A DNA stretch of 64,000 bases from Herbiconiux sp. A18JL235. GTDB taxonomy: Bacteria; Actinomycetota; Actinomycetes; Actinomycetales; Microbacteriaceae. The stretch is taken from positions 868,001 through 932,000 of the forward strand of contig NZ_CP162511.1 of the NCBI RefSeq assembly GCF_040939305.1, read 5' to 3'. Shown in pieces: positions 16,982-30,023 of the stretch; the stretch's first letter is position 1; the number at the start of each line of letters is the position of its first letter. Below the pieces are notes generated by a model. That model searched no databases and had not been told where the DNA came from. It saw only the letters and a program-made list of their open reading frames with translations. Both the position numbers and the translations under genes were made by a program.

Positions 16982-18280
16982 GTGAGCACCGAGACCGACC
17001 AGAGCCCCACCCAACCCTCGATCGACTCCGGCACCGTCGGGTGGGCGCAGGGCGCCGCGCTCTACGTCGCGGCGGTGCTCGGCACGGGCATCCTCGTGCT
17101 GCCGGCGCTCGCCGCCCAGGTGGCGGGGCCGGGATCGATCCTCGCGGTGCTGGCGCTCATCGTGCTGTCGGTACCGCTCGCGGGAACCTTCGCGGCTCTC
17201 GCGGCGCGGCATCCGGATGCCGGCGGGGTCGCCACCTTCGTGCGTCTGGCACTCGGGCCGACGGCAGCGCGCATGGCCGGGTACTGGTTCTTCTTCGGGG
17301 TCTGCGTCGGGTCGCCGGTGGTCGCGCTCCTCGGTGCCGAATACCTCGTCGCCGTGCTCGGTGCCGAGCGCTGGGTGGCCTTCGTGGTCGCTCCCGCGCT
17401 GATCGCGCTGCCCCTGGCCTCGAACCTGTTCGGACTGCGCTTCTCGGGGCGGGCGCAGCTCGCGCTCTCGGGGCTGCTGGTCGCCGTGGTGGTGGGAGTG
17501 GTCGTGGTCGCGGCGCCGGCGGGTGCCGCCGCGAACGTCGAGCCCTTCCTCCCGCACGGCTGGGCAGGTGTCGGAGCGGCGATCAGCCTCTTCGTCTGGG
17601 CCTTCGCCGGCTGGGAGGCCGTGACCCATATCGCCGGGGAGTTCCGGCGCCCGCGCACGACCATCCCGCTGGCCACGGCGATCGCCATCGTGGTGGTGGG
17701 TGCGTGCTACCTCGGCCTCCAACTGGTGACCGTCGCGGTGCTGGGCGACGCAGCCGGGTCATCCCCGGTTCCCCTGCTCGATCTCGTCGACGCCACGGCG
17801 CCCTCGTGGGGTCGCGTCGCCGTCGCCTCCGTGGCCGGCATCGTCGCGGTGGGGGTGCTGAACGCCTATCTGGGCGCCTTCGCCAAGCTGGGTGCCTCGC
17901 TCGGGCGCGACGGTGACCTGCCCTCGGCGCTCGGCCGGGGGGCCGAGGCGGGAGGGGTGCCGCGGCGGGCGCTCGCGGTGGTCGCGCTGCTGGCGGCCGG
18001 CTACTACACGGCGATGGTGCTGACGGGAGGGGAACTGACGCCGTTCATCCTCATCCACACCTCCTGCATGGTGGCGGTGTACGCCCTCGGGGTGGTGGCG
18101 GCGCTGCGCATCCTGCCGCGGTTCGGGGCCGGGTGGTGGTGCGCCGCAGTGTCGGTGCTGCTCGTGGGCGGGCTGGTCGTGCTCGCCGGAGGGAATCTGC
18201 TGGTGCCGGCCCTGCTCGCCGTGGCGGCCCTCGCCGTGTCACTCGTTCGGGCGACTCACGCGACACGCCGGGCGCGCTGA
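16982..18280 (+). CDS. APC family amino-acid permease
   Basis: 432-residue membrane protein with about 12 transmembrane segments. The first helix carries GTGILVLPALAAQVAGPGS, the unwound-helix glycine motif of the APC superfamily, and FVWAFAGWEAVTHIAGEFRRP is the typical helix-6 region. The GTG start follows GAAGGA. It resembles YjeH-type and other small-amino-acid exporters/permeases. The substrate is not deducible. It stands alone between the MarR gene and the nrd operon. Confidence 0.87.
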   Translation: MSTETDQSPTQPSIDSGTVGWAQGAALYVAAVLGTGILVLPALAAQVAGPGSILAVLALIVLSVPLAGTFAALAARHPDAGGVATFVRLALGPTAARMAGYWFFFGVCVGSPVVALLGAEYLVAVLGAERWVAFVVAPALIALPLASNLFGLRFSGRAQLALSGLLVAVVVGVVVVAAPAGAAANVEPFLPHGWAGVGAAISLFVWAFAGWEAVTHIAGEFRRPRTTIPLATAIAIVVVGACYLGLQLVTVAVLGDAAGSSPVPLLDLVDATAPSWGRVAVASVAGIVAVGVLNAYLGAFAKLGASLGRDGDLPSALGRGAEAGGVPRRALAVVALLAAGYYTAMVLTGGELTPFILIHTSCMVAVYALGVVAALRILPRFGAGWWCAAVSVLLVGGLVVLAGGNLLVPALLAVAALAVSLVRATHATRRAR

Positions 18281-18433
18281 ATGTCGGTGGTCGAATTTAT
18301 CCTCAGGGGAGATCAGGCCCACTCTCCACAGGCCGAGCGAGAAAGGCGAGAACAGGCCGATCTGCTTGTGGAGATCCCTGCGCAGAAAGCTGTTCACAGC
18401 TGTGGAGGGCCTGTGGATAATTACACAGGTGTA

Positions 18434-18480
18434 ACACTTCATCTAGGGGTGCTCGCTCTGGCTGACAACTAGATGTAGTA
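18434..18480 (+). promoter_or_regulatory. Paired NrdR boxes and promoter of nrdHIEF
   Basis: Two 16-base sites resembling the NrdR consensus, ACACTTCATCTAGGGG (18434) and ACAACTAGATGTAGTA (18465), start 31 bases apart, the three-turn spacing usual for NrdR. The second overlaps a TAGTAT -10 element (18476-18481). The remaining 18281-18590 stretch holds a small GNRA-loop hairpin (CCCGCT-GCGA-AGCGGG, 18502-18517) in the 5' leader and no gene. Confidence 0.7.
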
Positions 18481-18590
18481 TTGAACTCCCGGCGACGAGA
18501 GCCCGCTGCGAAGCGGGAAATGGGTTCCGAACCGGGCAGAAACCTCATTTTCATCAGTCCTTTTTTCTCCTCGAGAAAGGTGCAACTCCT

Positions 18591-18830
18591 ATGGCAATCA
18601 CGGTCTACACGAAGCCCTCCTGCGTTCAGTGCACTGCCACCTACCGCGCCCTCGAGAACAAGGGTCTCGAGTTCGAGATCTTCGACCTCTCGGTCGACGA
18701 GAAGGCGCTCGAGACGGTCAAGGAGCTCGGCTACCTGCAGGCCCCCGTCGTCATGACCTCCGAGGGCGACCACTGGTCGGGCTTCCGTCCCGACAAGATC
18801 GCCGAGCTCGCCAGCCGCGCCTCCGCCTGA
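18591..18830 (+). CDS. nrdH: Glutaredoxin-like redoxin NrdH
   Basis: 79-residue thioredoxin-fold electron donor for class Ib ribonucleotide reductase. The redox pair is Cys11-Val-Gln-Cys14 in KPSCVQCTA, with the cis-Pro segment QAPVV and the GFRPDKI ending that gives NrdH its thioredoxin-reductase specificity. A good ribosome site, GAGAAAGG, precedes the ATG. It is the first gene of nrdHIEF. Confidence 0.96.
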   Translation: MAITVYTKPSCVQCTATYRALENKGLEFEIFDLSVDEKALETVKELGYLQAPVVMTSEGDHWSGFRPDKIAELASRASA

Positions 18831-18834
18831 GTCG

Positions 18835-19287
18835 ATGCGGGCTGATTCCGCCCGGATCGAGTCACCGAGCCTGCTCACGTCAGACACCGACGACCTCGTC
18901 TATTTCTCGAGCGTCTCCGGTAACACGCACCGCTTCGTGGAGTCCCTCGGCCGGGCTGCCTCGCGCATCCCGATCTATGCCCGCGAAGAGAAGCTCACGG
19001 CGACCCGGCCGTTCGTGCTCGTCCTCCCCACCTACGGCGGGGGGAACGGTGCGGGTGCCGTTCCCAAACAGGTGATCCACTTCCTCAATGACGAGGGAAA
19101 CAGATCGCTCATCCGCGGCGTCATCGCCGCAGGCAACACCAACTTCGGTGCCGCCTACTGCCTTGCGGGCGACATCGTCGCGCGCAAATGCAGGGTGCCG
19201 GTGCTCTATCGATTCGAAGTATTCGGAACCCCGGATGACCGTGAGGCCGTCCAGAACGGATTGGACAGACTGTGGAAGCAACTCTGA
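18835..19287 (+). CDS. nrdI: Flavodoxin-like protein NrdI
   Basis: 150-residue FMN protein that supplies the oxidant for building the dimanganese-tyrosyl radical in NrdF. The FMN phosphate loop is [10 protein letters not shown], and the [15 protein letters not shown] and [14 protein letters not shown] segments are the family's flavin loops. About 15 extra N-terminal residues precede the core, so a downstream start is possible. It lies four bases after nrdH and overlaps nrdE by 16 bases. Confidence 0.94.
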   Translation: MRADSARIESPSLLTSDTDDLVYFSSVSGNTHRFVESLGRAASRIPIYAREEKLTATRPFVLVLPTYGGGNGAGAVPKQVIHFLNDEGNRSLIRGVIAAGNTNFGAAYCLAGDIVARKCRVPVLYRFEVFGTPDDREAVQNGLDRLWKQL

Positions 19288-21419
19288 TCGACGCGCCGAC
19301 CGCCGCGCCGGCGCTCGATTACCACTCGCTGAACGCGATGCTGAACCTCTATGACGAGAACGGACTGATCCAGTTCGACAAAGACAAAGAGGCGGCGAAG
19401 CAGTACTTCCTGCAGCACGTCAACCAGAACACGGTCTTCTTCCACAACCTGAAGGAGCGCCTCGACTACCTGGTCGAGAAGGAGTACTACGAGAAGGAGG
19501 TGCTCGACGCCTACTCGTTCGAGTTCATCCAGCAGCTCAACGACCTCGCGTACTCGAAGAAGTTCCGCTTCGACACCTTCCTCGGCGCGTTCAAGTACTA
19601 CACCAGCTACACGCTGAAGACCTTCGACGGCAAGCGCTACCTCGAGCGCTTCGAAGACCGCGTGGTGATGACCGCCCTCGGTCTCGCCCAGGGCGACGAG
19701 CAGCTCGCCACCAACCTGGTCGAGGAGATCATCGGAGGCCGCTTCCAGCCGGCCACCCCCACCTTCCTCAACACCGGCAAGGCACAGCGCGGTGAGCTCG
19801 TCTCCTGCTTCCTGCTGCGCATCGAAGACAACATGGAGTCGATCGCCCGTGGCATCAACTCGGCGCTCCAGCTCTCCAAGCGGGGCGGCGGCGTCGCACT
19901 GCTGCTGTCGAACATCCGTGAGGCGGGCGCCCCGATCAAGCAGATCGAGAACCAGTCCTCCGGCATCATCCCCGTCATGAAGCTGCTCGAAGACAGCTTC
20001 AGCTACGCCAACCAGCTCGGTGCTCGTCAGGGCGCCGGCGCGGTCTACCTGAGCGCGCACCACCCCGACATCATGAAGTTCCTCGACACCAAGCGTGAGA
20101 ACGCCGACGAGAAGATCCGCATCAAGACCCTCTCCCTCGGTGTCGTCGTTCCCGACATCACCTTCGAGCTGGCGAAGAACGACGAAGACATGTACCTCTT
20201 CTCGCCCTACGACGTCGAGCGCGTCTACGGTGTGCCGTTCGGCGACATCTCGGTGACCGAGAAGTACCGCGAGATGGTCGACGACCCGCGCATCCGCAAG
20301 ACCAAGATCAACGCTCGCGAGTTCTTCCAGACCCTCGCCGAGATCCAGTTCGAGTCGGGTTACCCGTACATCATGTACGAAGACACGGTGAACAAGGCGA
20401 ACCCCATCAAGGGCCGCATCAACATGTCGAACCTGTGCTCGGAGATCCTCCAGGTCAACACCCCGACCACCTACAACGAAGACCTCTCCTACGCCGAGAT
20501 CGGCAAAGACATCTCGTGCAACCTGGGTTCGCTGAACATCGCGCTCACCATGGACTCGCCCGACTTCGGCAAGACCGTCGAGACCGCCATCCGCGGCCTC
20601 ACCTCGGTCTCGAACCAGTCGCACATCACCTCGGTGCGCTCGATCGAAGACGGCAACGACAAGTCGCACGCCATCGGGCTCGGGCAGATGAACCTCCACG
20701 GCTACCTCGCCCGCGAGCGCGTGTTCTACGGCTCGGAGGAAGGTGTCGACTTCACGAACATCTACTTCTACACGGTGCTCTTCCACGCGCTGCGGGCCTC
20801 GAACGCCATCGCCATCGAGCGCAACGAGCGGTTCGACGGCTTCGAAGACTCCACCTACGCCTCCGGTGAGTTCTTCGACAAGTACATCGACGAGGCGTGG
20901 GTGCCGGCGACGGCGCGTGTGGCCGAGCTGTTCGAGACCTCGAACATCCACATCCCCACGCAAGACGACTGGCGCGAGCTCAAGTCCTCCATCCAGGCGC
21001 ACGGCATCTACAACCAGAACCTGCAGGCCGTGCCGCCCACCGGGTCGATCTCGTACATCAACAACTCCACGTCGTCGATCCACCCGGTGGCGTCGAAGAT
21101 CGAGATCCGCAAAGAGGGCAAGATCGGCCGCGTCTACTACCCGGCTCCGTTCCTCACGAACGACAACCTCGAGTACTACGACGACGCCTACGAGATCGGT
21201 GCCGAGAAGATCATCGACACCTACGCGGCGGCCACCCAGCACGTCGACCAGGGCCTGTCGCTGACGCTGTTCTTCAAAGACACCGCCACCACCCGCGACA
21301 TCAACAAGGCCCAGATCTACGCCTGGCGCAAGGGCATCAAGACCATCTACTACATCCGTCTCCGCCAGCTCGCCCTCGAGGGCACGGAGATCGATGGTTG
21401 CGTTTCCTGCATGCTGTGA
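19272..21419 (+). CDS. nrdE: Class Ib ribonucleotide reductase large subunit NrdE
   Basis: 715-residue alpha subunit that reduces ribonucleoside diphosphates to deoxy forms. It begins at a GTG within the end of nrdI; an ATG at 19339 is too far in to be preferred. Features include [23 protein letters not shown] with an active-site Cys, the NLCSEI segment with the radical-accepting Cys, and the C-terminal redox pair Cys710/Cys713 (CVSCML) that NrdH re-reduces. No N-terminal ATP-cone is seen, as expected for class Ib. Codons are more highly biased than neighbours, as for a highly expressed gene. Confidence 0.96.
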   Translation: MEATLIDAPTAAPALDYHSLNAMLNLYDENGLIQFDKDKEAAKQYFLQHVNQNTVFFHNLKERLDYLVEKEYYEKEVLDAYSFEFIQQLNDLAYSKKFRFDTFLGAFKYYTSYTLKTFDGKRYLERFEDRVVMTALGLAQGDEQLATNLVEEIIGGRFQPATPTFLNTGKAQRGELVSCFLLRIEDNMESIARGINSALQLSKRGGGVALLLSNIREAGAPIKQIENQSSGIIPVMKLLEDSFSYANQLGARQGAGAVYLSAHHPDIMKFLDTKRENADEKIRIKTLSLGVVVPDITFELAKNDEDMYLFSPYDVERVYGVPFGDISVTEKYREMVDDPRIRKTKINAREFFQTLAEIQFESGYPYIMYEDTVNKANPIKGRINMSNLCSEILQVNTPTTYNEDLSYAEIGKDISCNLGSLNIALTMDSPDFGKTVETAIRGLTSVSNQSHITSVRSIEDGNDKSHAIGLGQMNLHGYLARERVFYGSEEGVDFTNIYFYTVLFHALRASNAIAIERNERFDGFEDSTYASGEFFDKYIDEAWVPATARVAELFETSNIHIPTQDDWRELKSSIQAHGIYNQNLQAVPPTGSISYINNSTSSIHPVASKIEIRKEGKIGRVYYPAPFLTNDNLEYYDDAYEIGAEKIIDTYAAATQHVDQGLSLTLFFKDTATTRDINKAQIYAWRKGIKTIYYIRLRQLALEGTEIDGCVSCML

Positions 21420-21436
21420 TCGACACCTGTAGATAA

Positions 21437-22441
<1,005 letters not shown>

Positions 22442-22474
22442 CCCGAACCGCTCTGCGCGTGGGAGTCGACGCGA

Positions 22475-22510
22475 AGCGCCCTGTTGAGGACATGCCCTCA
22501 ACAGGGCGCT
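22475..22510 (+). terminator. Strong hairpin ending the nrd operon
   Basis: AGCGCCCTGTTGAGG (22475-22489) pairs perfectly with 22496-22510 over 15 base pairs with a six-base loop. There is no T-tract, a common situation in high-GC Actinobacteria, so termination is inferred from stem strength and position just after nrdF. Confidence 0.7.
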
Positions 22511-22520
22511 CGTCGTTCGC

Positions 22521-22526
22521 TAGCAT
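22521..22526 (+). promoter_or_regulatory. Leaderless -10 element for the Tat-exported orphan
   Basis: TAGCAT followed by exactly six bases and the ATG at 22533, with no ribosome-binding site. This gives an independent leaderless promoter right after the nrd terminator. Confidence 0.6.
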
Positions 22527-22532
22527 GCCGAC

Positions 22533-23015
22533 ATGACCGAGCCTGAGGTGCCCTCCGTCTCCCGCCGCACCGTCGTCGGTGCAGCCTGGGCCGCCCCCGT
22601 GATCGTCGCCCTGGCCGCCGCACCTCAGGCGGCAGCGAGCGCCGCGCAGCTGCTCGACGCGTTCGCCATCGGCCCTGACATCTCCGGACAGCCCGCCGGC
22701 ACGGCTTACCGCCTGCACGTTGGGAACAGCGGTCTCTCCGCCATTCCGGCCGGAGGCCTCACCCTGTACGTCGACGGCTCGGATCGGCAGTGGACGTTGG
22801 AGATGTTCGACAGCGACGGCTGGGCCTACGGCCCCGGCACCGGCGGGGGTCCCACCTACTCGTACGTGTACACCGCTCCGCTCGCTCCCGGCGAGACGAT
22901 CACGATCGACATCGTTCTTCGCCGCGCCCCGTCGACGGTGTTGCCGACCGCACAGTTCATCTACTCCGCGCCGGGCTACGACTCGAAGATCCTCTCGCTC
23001 CAAGTGCCCTTTTGA
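22533..23015 (+). CDS. Tat-exported small protein of unknown function
   Basis: 160 residues. A twin-arginine signal (SRRTVVGAAWAAPVIVALAAA) ends near AAASA at about residue 37, so the protein should be exported folded. The mature part (about 120 residues) is rich in beta-forming residues and Gly, with no motif I recognise. A second gene at 57409 has the same AAWAAPV signal core, the same compact size and a similar short beta-rich mature region, suggesting a family. Transcribed from its own leaderless promoter; no functional neighbour. Confidence 0.75.
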   Translation: MTEPEVPSVSRRTVVGAAWAAPVIVALAAAPQAAASAAQLLDAFAIGPDISGQPAGTAYRLHVGNSGLSAIPAGGLTLYVDGSDRQWTLEMFDSDGWAYGPGTGGGPTYSYVYTAPLAPGETITIDIVLRRAPSTVLPTAQFIYSAPGYDSKILSLQVPF

Positions 23016-23104
23016 CCGAGCACCCACCCGGCGGCGCCCTCTCGTGCCCTGCACGACCCGTGTCGGTGGTTGACGGGCGTGGCGTGGCGTGAGGGGATGG
23101 GGGC

Positions 23105-25716
<2,612 letters not shown>

Positions 25717-25740
25717 CGGCCCCGGGCTCCGGCCGGCCTC

Positions 25741-25870
25741 GGCGACCGCGCCCCTGGCGGCCTCGCGCTTCGGGCGGCCCCGGCGACCGCGCTCCTGGCG
25801 GCCTCGCGCTCCGGCCGGCTCCGGCCGGCCCCGCGCTCCGGCCGGCCTCGGCGACCGCGCCCGCCGCCTC
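25741..25870. repeat. GC-rich degenerate tandem repeat
   Basis: Between two convergent genes a unit close to GCGACCGCGCYCCTGGCGGC followed by CTCGCGCTYCGGSCGGC occurs twice in full (about 25741 and 25782) and once in part (about 25850). It holds no gene. It may form stable secondary structure and act as a bidirectional transcription barrier, which is inference. Confidence 0.6.
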
Positions 25871-25966
25871 GGTGGCGGATGCGCCCGTCGTCCCGCTGCC
25901 CGCTCCCGCGGCCGCGCCCGTCTCTCGCTCGGAGGGTGGCAGGACGGCCGGGCGCGGCGCCTCCGC

Positions 25967-27406
25967 TCAGCTCACACTGACGGCGCGCGCCGCGTACTGC
26001 TCGCGGATGACGGGCCTGTGGTCGGGTTTCGGCTCCGCGACCACCGCGACGGGCCAGGACGGCCGGGTGCCGGTGAGCGCCCACGCGGCCTGGGTCGCCG
26101 CCCCGTCGGCGACGTACTCGCCGGGCGAGGGAACCGTGACGGGCACGTCGAACACCTGGGCCGCGACGGCCTGCACGGCGGGGTTGAGCGCGGCCCCGCC
26201 GATGAGCAGGATGCGACGCGGCCGCACCCCCACCCGCCGCACCGCGTCGAGCCCGTCGGCGAGGCCGCAGAGCAGCCCCTCGACGGCCGCTCGGGCGAGG
26301 CCCTCGCGCGTGGTGGACGCGAGGGTCATGCCGAACAGCGTCGCGGTGGCCTCGGGCAGGTTGGGTGTGCGCTCGCCCTCGAAGTAGGGCTGCAGCACCA
26401 GGCCGCCCGAGCCGGGCTCCGCGGCGAGAGCGAGCTCGCCGAGGGCCGCGTGGTCGACACCGAGCAGCGCCGCCGTCGAGTCGAGCACCCGGGCGGCGTT
26501 CAACGTCGCCACGAGCGGCAGGAAGGCTCCGGAGGCGTCGGCGAACCCGGCGACGGTTCCGCTCGCGTCGGCGGACGGCTCACCCGTGACGGCGAACACG
26601 GTGCCGCTCGTGCCGATCGACACCACGACGTCGCCTTCGCTCGCCCCGAGCCCCAGGGCGGCTCCGGCGTTGTCGCCGGCGCCCGCGCCCACCACGATCC
26701 CGGCCGGGATGCGGAGGCCGGCCGCGGCCTCGAACTCGACGGTCTCGCCGGCCTGCTCGGCGGGCCCGAGCACTCGGGGGAGCACTGCGTCGTGCCCGAG
26801 TGCCGCCACGAGCAGCTCGCGGTCGTAGGCCTCGGCTCCCGGGCTCCAGTAGGAGGTGCCGCTCGCGTCGGAGCGGTCGGTGACGAGCTCGTCGAGCACG
26901 GGCCCGAGCGGGCTGGAGCCGGCCGGGCCGTACCCACGCAGCCGCCAGGTGAGCCAGTCGTGGGGAAGGGCGACCGCCGCGACCCGGGCGGCGGCCTCGG
27001 GCTCGGTGTCGCGCAGCCAGCGCAACTTGGTCGCGGTGAAGGAGGCGACCGGCACCGACCCCGTGCGCGCGGCGAGGGCCTCGGCGCCGAACTCCTCGAT
27101 GAGCTCGCGGGCGGCGCCCGCCGACCGGGTGTCGTTCCAGAGCAGCGCGGGCCGCACCACCTCGCCCGCCTGGTCGAGCACCACCATCCCGTGCTGCTGG
27201 CCGGCGATCGCGAGGGCAGCGACGTCGTCGAGTCCGCCCGCCGCGGTCAGGGCGGTCAGCAACGCCTCCCACCACGCGGCCGGATCGACCTCGGTGCCTG
27301 AGGGATGCGCGGCGCGGCCCTCGCGCACCAGCGCCCCGCTCTCCACCTCCCGCACGACGACCTTGCAGCTCTGCGTCGATGAATCGATGCCGGCGACCAA
27401 CGTCAT
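25967..27406 (-). CDS. xylB: Xylulokinase (FGGY carbohydrate kinase)
   Basis: 479-residue sugar kinase phosphorylating D-xylulose. The start is the ATG behind GAGGAG. The ATPase-fold P1 loop reads [13 protein letters not shown], the substrate region [12 protein letters not shown] and LLWNDTRS match xylulokinases, and the C-terminal part has the second phosphate loop and [14 protein letters not shown]. An inverted repeat sits just upstream of the ribosome site. There is no xylose isomerase in the window. Confidence 0.9.
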   Translation of the reverse strand: MTLVAGIDSSTQSCKVVVREVESGALVREGRAAHPSGTEVDPAAWWEALLTALTAAGGLDDVAALAIAGQQHGMVVLDQAGEVVRPALLWNDTRSAGAARELIEEFGAEALAARTGSVPVASFTATKLRWLRDTEPEAAARVAAVALPHDWLTWRLRGYGPAGSSPLGPVLDELVTDRSDASGTSYWSPGAEAYDRELLVAALGHDAVLPRVLGPAEQAGETVEFEAAAGLRIPAGIVVGAGAGDNAGAALGLGASEGDVVVSIGTSGTVFAVTGEPSADASGTVAGFADASGAFLPLVATLNAARVLDSTAALLGVDHAALGELALAAEPGSGGLVLQPYFEGERTPNLPEATATLFGMTLASTTREGLARAAVEGLLCGLADGLDAVRRVGVRPRRILLIGGAALNPAVQAVAAQVFDVPVTVPSPGEYVADGAATQAAWALTGTRPSWPVAVVAEPKPDHRPVIREQYAARAVSVS

Positions 27407-27419
27407 TGGTGTCTCCTCT

Positions 27420-27442
27420 ATAAGTTCCCAGACACAACTTAT
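27420..27442 (-). promoter_or_regulatory. Putative XylR-type operator in the xylB leader
   Basis: Perfect inverted repeat ATAAGTT-N9-AACTTAT, 14 bases before the xylB start codon. AT-rich arms in GC-rich DNA, at the promoter/leader of a pentose kinase, suggest the site of a ROK-type XylR or similar repressor. The regulator is not in this window. Confidence 0.55.
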
Positions 27443-27528
27443 TCGACGAGCCGTGCCCGCCGCCACTCGCCGGGAACGCGTCGAGGGCGTTGCGTCCGTC
27501 GCCCGAGGATCGGGGACATGATTGCATC

Positions 27529-29091
27529 ATGTCGGATGCTCCTCCCGCCGTCCCCCGCCGCGCTTGGCAGGCCCTCGTCGTGCTGCTGGCCGGCATGTTC
27601 ATCGCTCTCCTCGACACGACGATCGTGAACGTGGCACTGCCCAGCATCCGCACCAGCATCGACGCCTCCGAGGCCACACTGTCGTGGATCATCTCGGGGT
27701 ACGCGCTCGCCTTCGGTCTCGCGCTGGTTCCCGCCGGGCGCATCGGCGACCGCATCGGCCACAAGTGGGTGTTCTTCACCGGCATCGCCGTCTTCACGGC
27801 GGCGAGCGTGGCGTGCGGACTCTCCCAGAACGACCTGCAGCTCGTCGCCTCGAGGGTGGTGCAAGGGCTCGCGGGCGGGGCGTTCGTGCCGGCGGTGACG
27901 GCGTACATCCAGTTGCTCTTCCCCTTCCGTGCGCGCGGGCGGGCCTTCGCCGTCATGGGCGCGGTCATCGGGGTGTCGACGGCACTCGGCCCCATCATCG
28001 GGGGACTCATCATCCAGGCCTTCGGCGCCGACGAGGGCTGGCGGCTGGTGTTCGGGGTGAACCTGCCGATCGGCGTCGTCACGCTCGTGGCCGCAGCCGT
28101 GCTGCTGCCAGGGCGGCGGGAGACGGATGCGGTCGCCGCCTCGCACAAGGCCGCCTCGATCGGCGGTGGGGCACCCGGTGGCGCCCCCGCCGGGGCTCCG
28201 GAAGGCACGGCGTCGCGCGGCGCGGAACCGGCGGCCGTGCAAGGCGCGGGGGTCGACTGGGTGGGGTTGGTGCTCGTTTCGGCGGGCCTGATCGCGCTGC
28301 TGGTGCCGCTCATCCAGGGGGAGGACGAGGGTTGGCCGCTGTGGACCTTCCTCACGATCGGCGGGGGAGTGCTGCTGCTCGTCGCCTTCGGCGCCTGGGA
28401 GGTGTTCTTCAGCAAGCGGGGGAGGCTGCCGCTCGTGCCCCCGCGGTTGTTCCGGCATCCCTCGTTCACCGGGGGTGTCGTGCTGGCGCTGGTGTACTTC
28501 GCGGCCTTCACCAGCATCTTCTTCACCATCTCGCTGCTCTGGCAAGCCGGCCTGGGGCACACGGCGCTCGAGTCGGGTCTCGTCTCGATCCCGTTCGCCT
28601 TCGGCTCCATCGCGGGCTCGGCGCTCAGCAACCGCCTCGCGCAGCGCCTCGGGCGCACTGTGCTCGTCATCGGCACCGCGGCGGTCACGCTGGGCCTCAC
28701 CGCCGTCTGGCTGCTGCTGCTCACCGTGCCGGCGGGCGAGCTCACCTCCTGGCACCTTCTCGTGCCGCTCCTCGTGGCGGGCTTCGGGAACGGGCTGTTC
28801 ATCGCCCCGAACGTGCAGTTCATCGTCGCGACCGTCGACGGTCGGGATGCGGGAGCCGCCTCCGGTGTCATCAGCGCCATCCAGCGCATCGGCAGCGCGA
28901 TCGGTATCGCGGTGATCGGCAGCGTGTTCTTCGGCACCCTGGTGGTACAGGGCGGGTCGGCCGAGGCGCTCGCGTCGGGCTTCACCGCAAGCTCTGCGGC
29001 GGCGATGGGGGTGAGCGTGGCGTTCAGCGTGGTGGCGTTCCTGCTCGTCTTCGCGCTGCCGCGCCGCACGGCGGCTCGCGGTTCGCACTGA
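27529..29091 (+). CDS. DHA2-family MFS efflux transporter (EmrB/QacA type)
   Basis: 520-residue membrane protein with about 14 transmembrane segments. The first helix ends LLDTTIVNVALPSI, the DHA2 hallmark motif, followed by PAGRIGDRIGHKWVF (motif A) and RVVQGLAGGAFVPA. A long central Gly/Ala/Pro-rich loop (about residues 195-245) separates the halves. The start is the ATG at 27529; CATGAT ends six bases before it and may be a weak leaderless -10. It probably exports a toxic compound; the substrate is unknown. Confidence 0.88.
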   Translation: MSDAPPAVPRRAWQALVVLLAGMFIALLDTTIVNVALPSIRTSIDASEATLSWIISGYALAFGLALVPAGRIGDRIGHKWVFFTGIAVFTAASVACGLSQNDLQLVASRVVQGLAGGAFVPAVTAYIQLLFPFRARGRAFAVMGAVIGVSTALGPIIGGLIIQAFGADEGWRLVFGVNLPIGVVTLVAAAVLLPGRRETDAVAASHKAASIGGGAPGGAPAGAPEGTASRGAEPAAVQGAGVDWVGLVLVSAGLIALLVPLIQGEDEGWPLWTFLTIGGGVLLLVAFGAWEVFFSKRGRLPLVPPRLFRHPSFTGGVVLALVYFAAFTSIFFTISLLWQAGLGHTALESGLVSIPFAFGSIAGSALSNRLAQRLGRTVLVIGTAAVTLGLTAVWLLLLTVPAGELTSWHLLVPLLVAGFGNGLFIAPNVQFIVATVDGRDAGAASGVISAIQRIGSAIGIAVIGSVFFGTLVVQGGSAEALASGFTASSAAAMGVSVAFSVVAFLLVFALPRRTAARGSH

Positions 29092-29105
29092 TCGCGGCAC
29101 AAGCC

Positions 29106-29135
29106 TTGCGCTCGCGGGCGGCTGACCGCTACAGT
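29106..29135 (+). promoter_or_regulatory. Promoter of the small-ORF transcript
   Basis: TTGCGC (29106-29111), 18 bases, then TACAGT (29130-29135). It would start transcription near 29142, about 45 bases before the small ORF at 29186. Confidence 0.5.
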
Positions 29136-29185
29136 CATAAACCGCGACAACACGGTCGCCCAGACACGAGAAAGGGAGGTGAATC

Positions 29186-29245
29186 ATGTTCGATCCGGAG
29201 ATCACAGACATGACGCTTCCCTCGTCGACGCGCGCAGCCCTCTAG
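29186..29245 (+). CDS. 19-residue small ORF with a near-perfect ribosome-binding site
   Basis: ATG-initiated, 20 codons including TAG, peptide starting MFDPEITDMTLPSS. The preceding AAAGGGAGGTGA is almost fully complementary to the 16S anti-Shine-Dalgarno end, the strongest ribosome site in the window. It is acidic at the start and has no run of a single amino acid that would suggest attenuation. A perfect hairpin TTCAGA-TTC-TCTGAA (29246-29260) follows the stop directly, and a GTG-started gene follows 84 bases later. It could be a leader peptide or a free-standing small protein; function unknown. Confidence 0.55.
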   Translation: MFDPEITDMTLPSSTRAAL

Positions 29246-29328
29246 TTCAGATTCTCTGAAGCCAGGCTCGCCCCGGTCTCGCCAGGAAGCGTCTCCCCGA
29301 CGCCCATCACCTTCCTGGAGACATCATC

Positions 29329-29853
29329 GTGTTCACTTCTTCGTCTCGCGCGCACGACGCCGCGATACTCCGTTTCACCGGTCGAGAACCCCTCGACCGC
29401 GTCGACGCCCTCCGCTACGGCCGCGGCCTCGCCGCCGGCACCTACCGTCGCGAATGGACCTGGCTCGCCTTCGTCGACGACACCCCCGACGCCGCCCCGG
29501 TGGCCCGGGGTGTCTGGTGGGGGCCTGTGGGCTCGGTTCACCCCGTAGCCCTGCACTGCCTCCTCGTCGACGAGTCGCTCCCGCACCCCGAGGTGTGGGG
29601 TGCCGCCCTCATCCGGTCGGCGCACCGGGCCTTCGCCGAGGCCGGGGCGATCCTCGCCCCTGACCTCGTCGTCGAGGAGCTGCCCGGCACCGACCCGGCC
29701 GACGCGGCTGTGCAGGCCGCGGTGGCCTGGCGACGGGCCGCCGCAGCCGACGCCGGGCTCCCTCTCGAGTCGGTCGACGGCTCGCGCCGCACCTTCTCGG
29801 CGCGGCTGGCGCCGGCCCCCAGGGCGCGGGCTCTGGCCGGCACCGGTCGATGA
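29329..29853 (+). CDS. Protein resembling the N-terminal half of two-domain GNAT proteins
   Basis: 174 residues from a GTG with GGAG ahead. The pattern (charged N-terminal helix, WTWLAFVDDTPDAAPVARGVWWGPVG, PEVWGAALIRSAHRAFAEAG, then PADAAVQAAVAWRRAAAADAGL) recalls the N-terminal region of actinobacterial acetyltransferases in which a catalytic GNAT domain normally follows. No acetyl-CoA loop is present here, so the catalytic half is missing or the protein works as a stand-alone domain. Recognition is weak; treat as hypothetical. Confidence 0.6.
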   Translation: MFTSSSRAHDAAILRFTGREPLDRVDALRYGRGLAAGTYRREWTWLAFVDDTPDAAPVARGVWWGPVGSVHPVALHCLLVDESLPHPEVWGAALIRSAHRAFAEAGAILAPDLVVEELPGTDPADAAVQAAVAWRRAAAADAGLPLESVDGSRRTFSARLAPAPRARALAGTGR

Positions 29854-29930
29854 CGGCACCTCGGGCGGGTGCGCACCGCTTCGGCGGACGCACCCGCTCC
29901 GAGCCCATGCCCTCGGCGTGTTCACAGGAG

Positions 29931-29999
29931 TGTGACAGTCACATCGCGCGTCGGGAGACGGCATAATGTAACTGCGTCCACGCCGTGTGAACGTGCACA
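29931..29999 (+). promoter_or_regulatory. LacI-type operators and promoter of the LacI gene
   Basis: Two sites of the form seen at the araD promoter: TGTGACAGTCACA (29931-29943) and TGTGAACGTGCACA (29986-29999). They flank a TAATGT -10 element (29964-29969). This suggests autoregulation by the downstream LacI-family protein. Confidence 0.6.
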
Positions 30000-30023
30000 T
30001 GGCCGTGAGCGAGCAGGGATGCG

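Noticed and set aside
25741..25870. GC-rich repeat considered as a CRISPR-like array
   Set aside because: Units are adjacent and degenerate, with no unique spacers of constant length.
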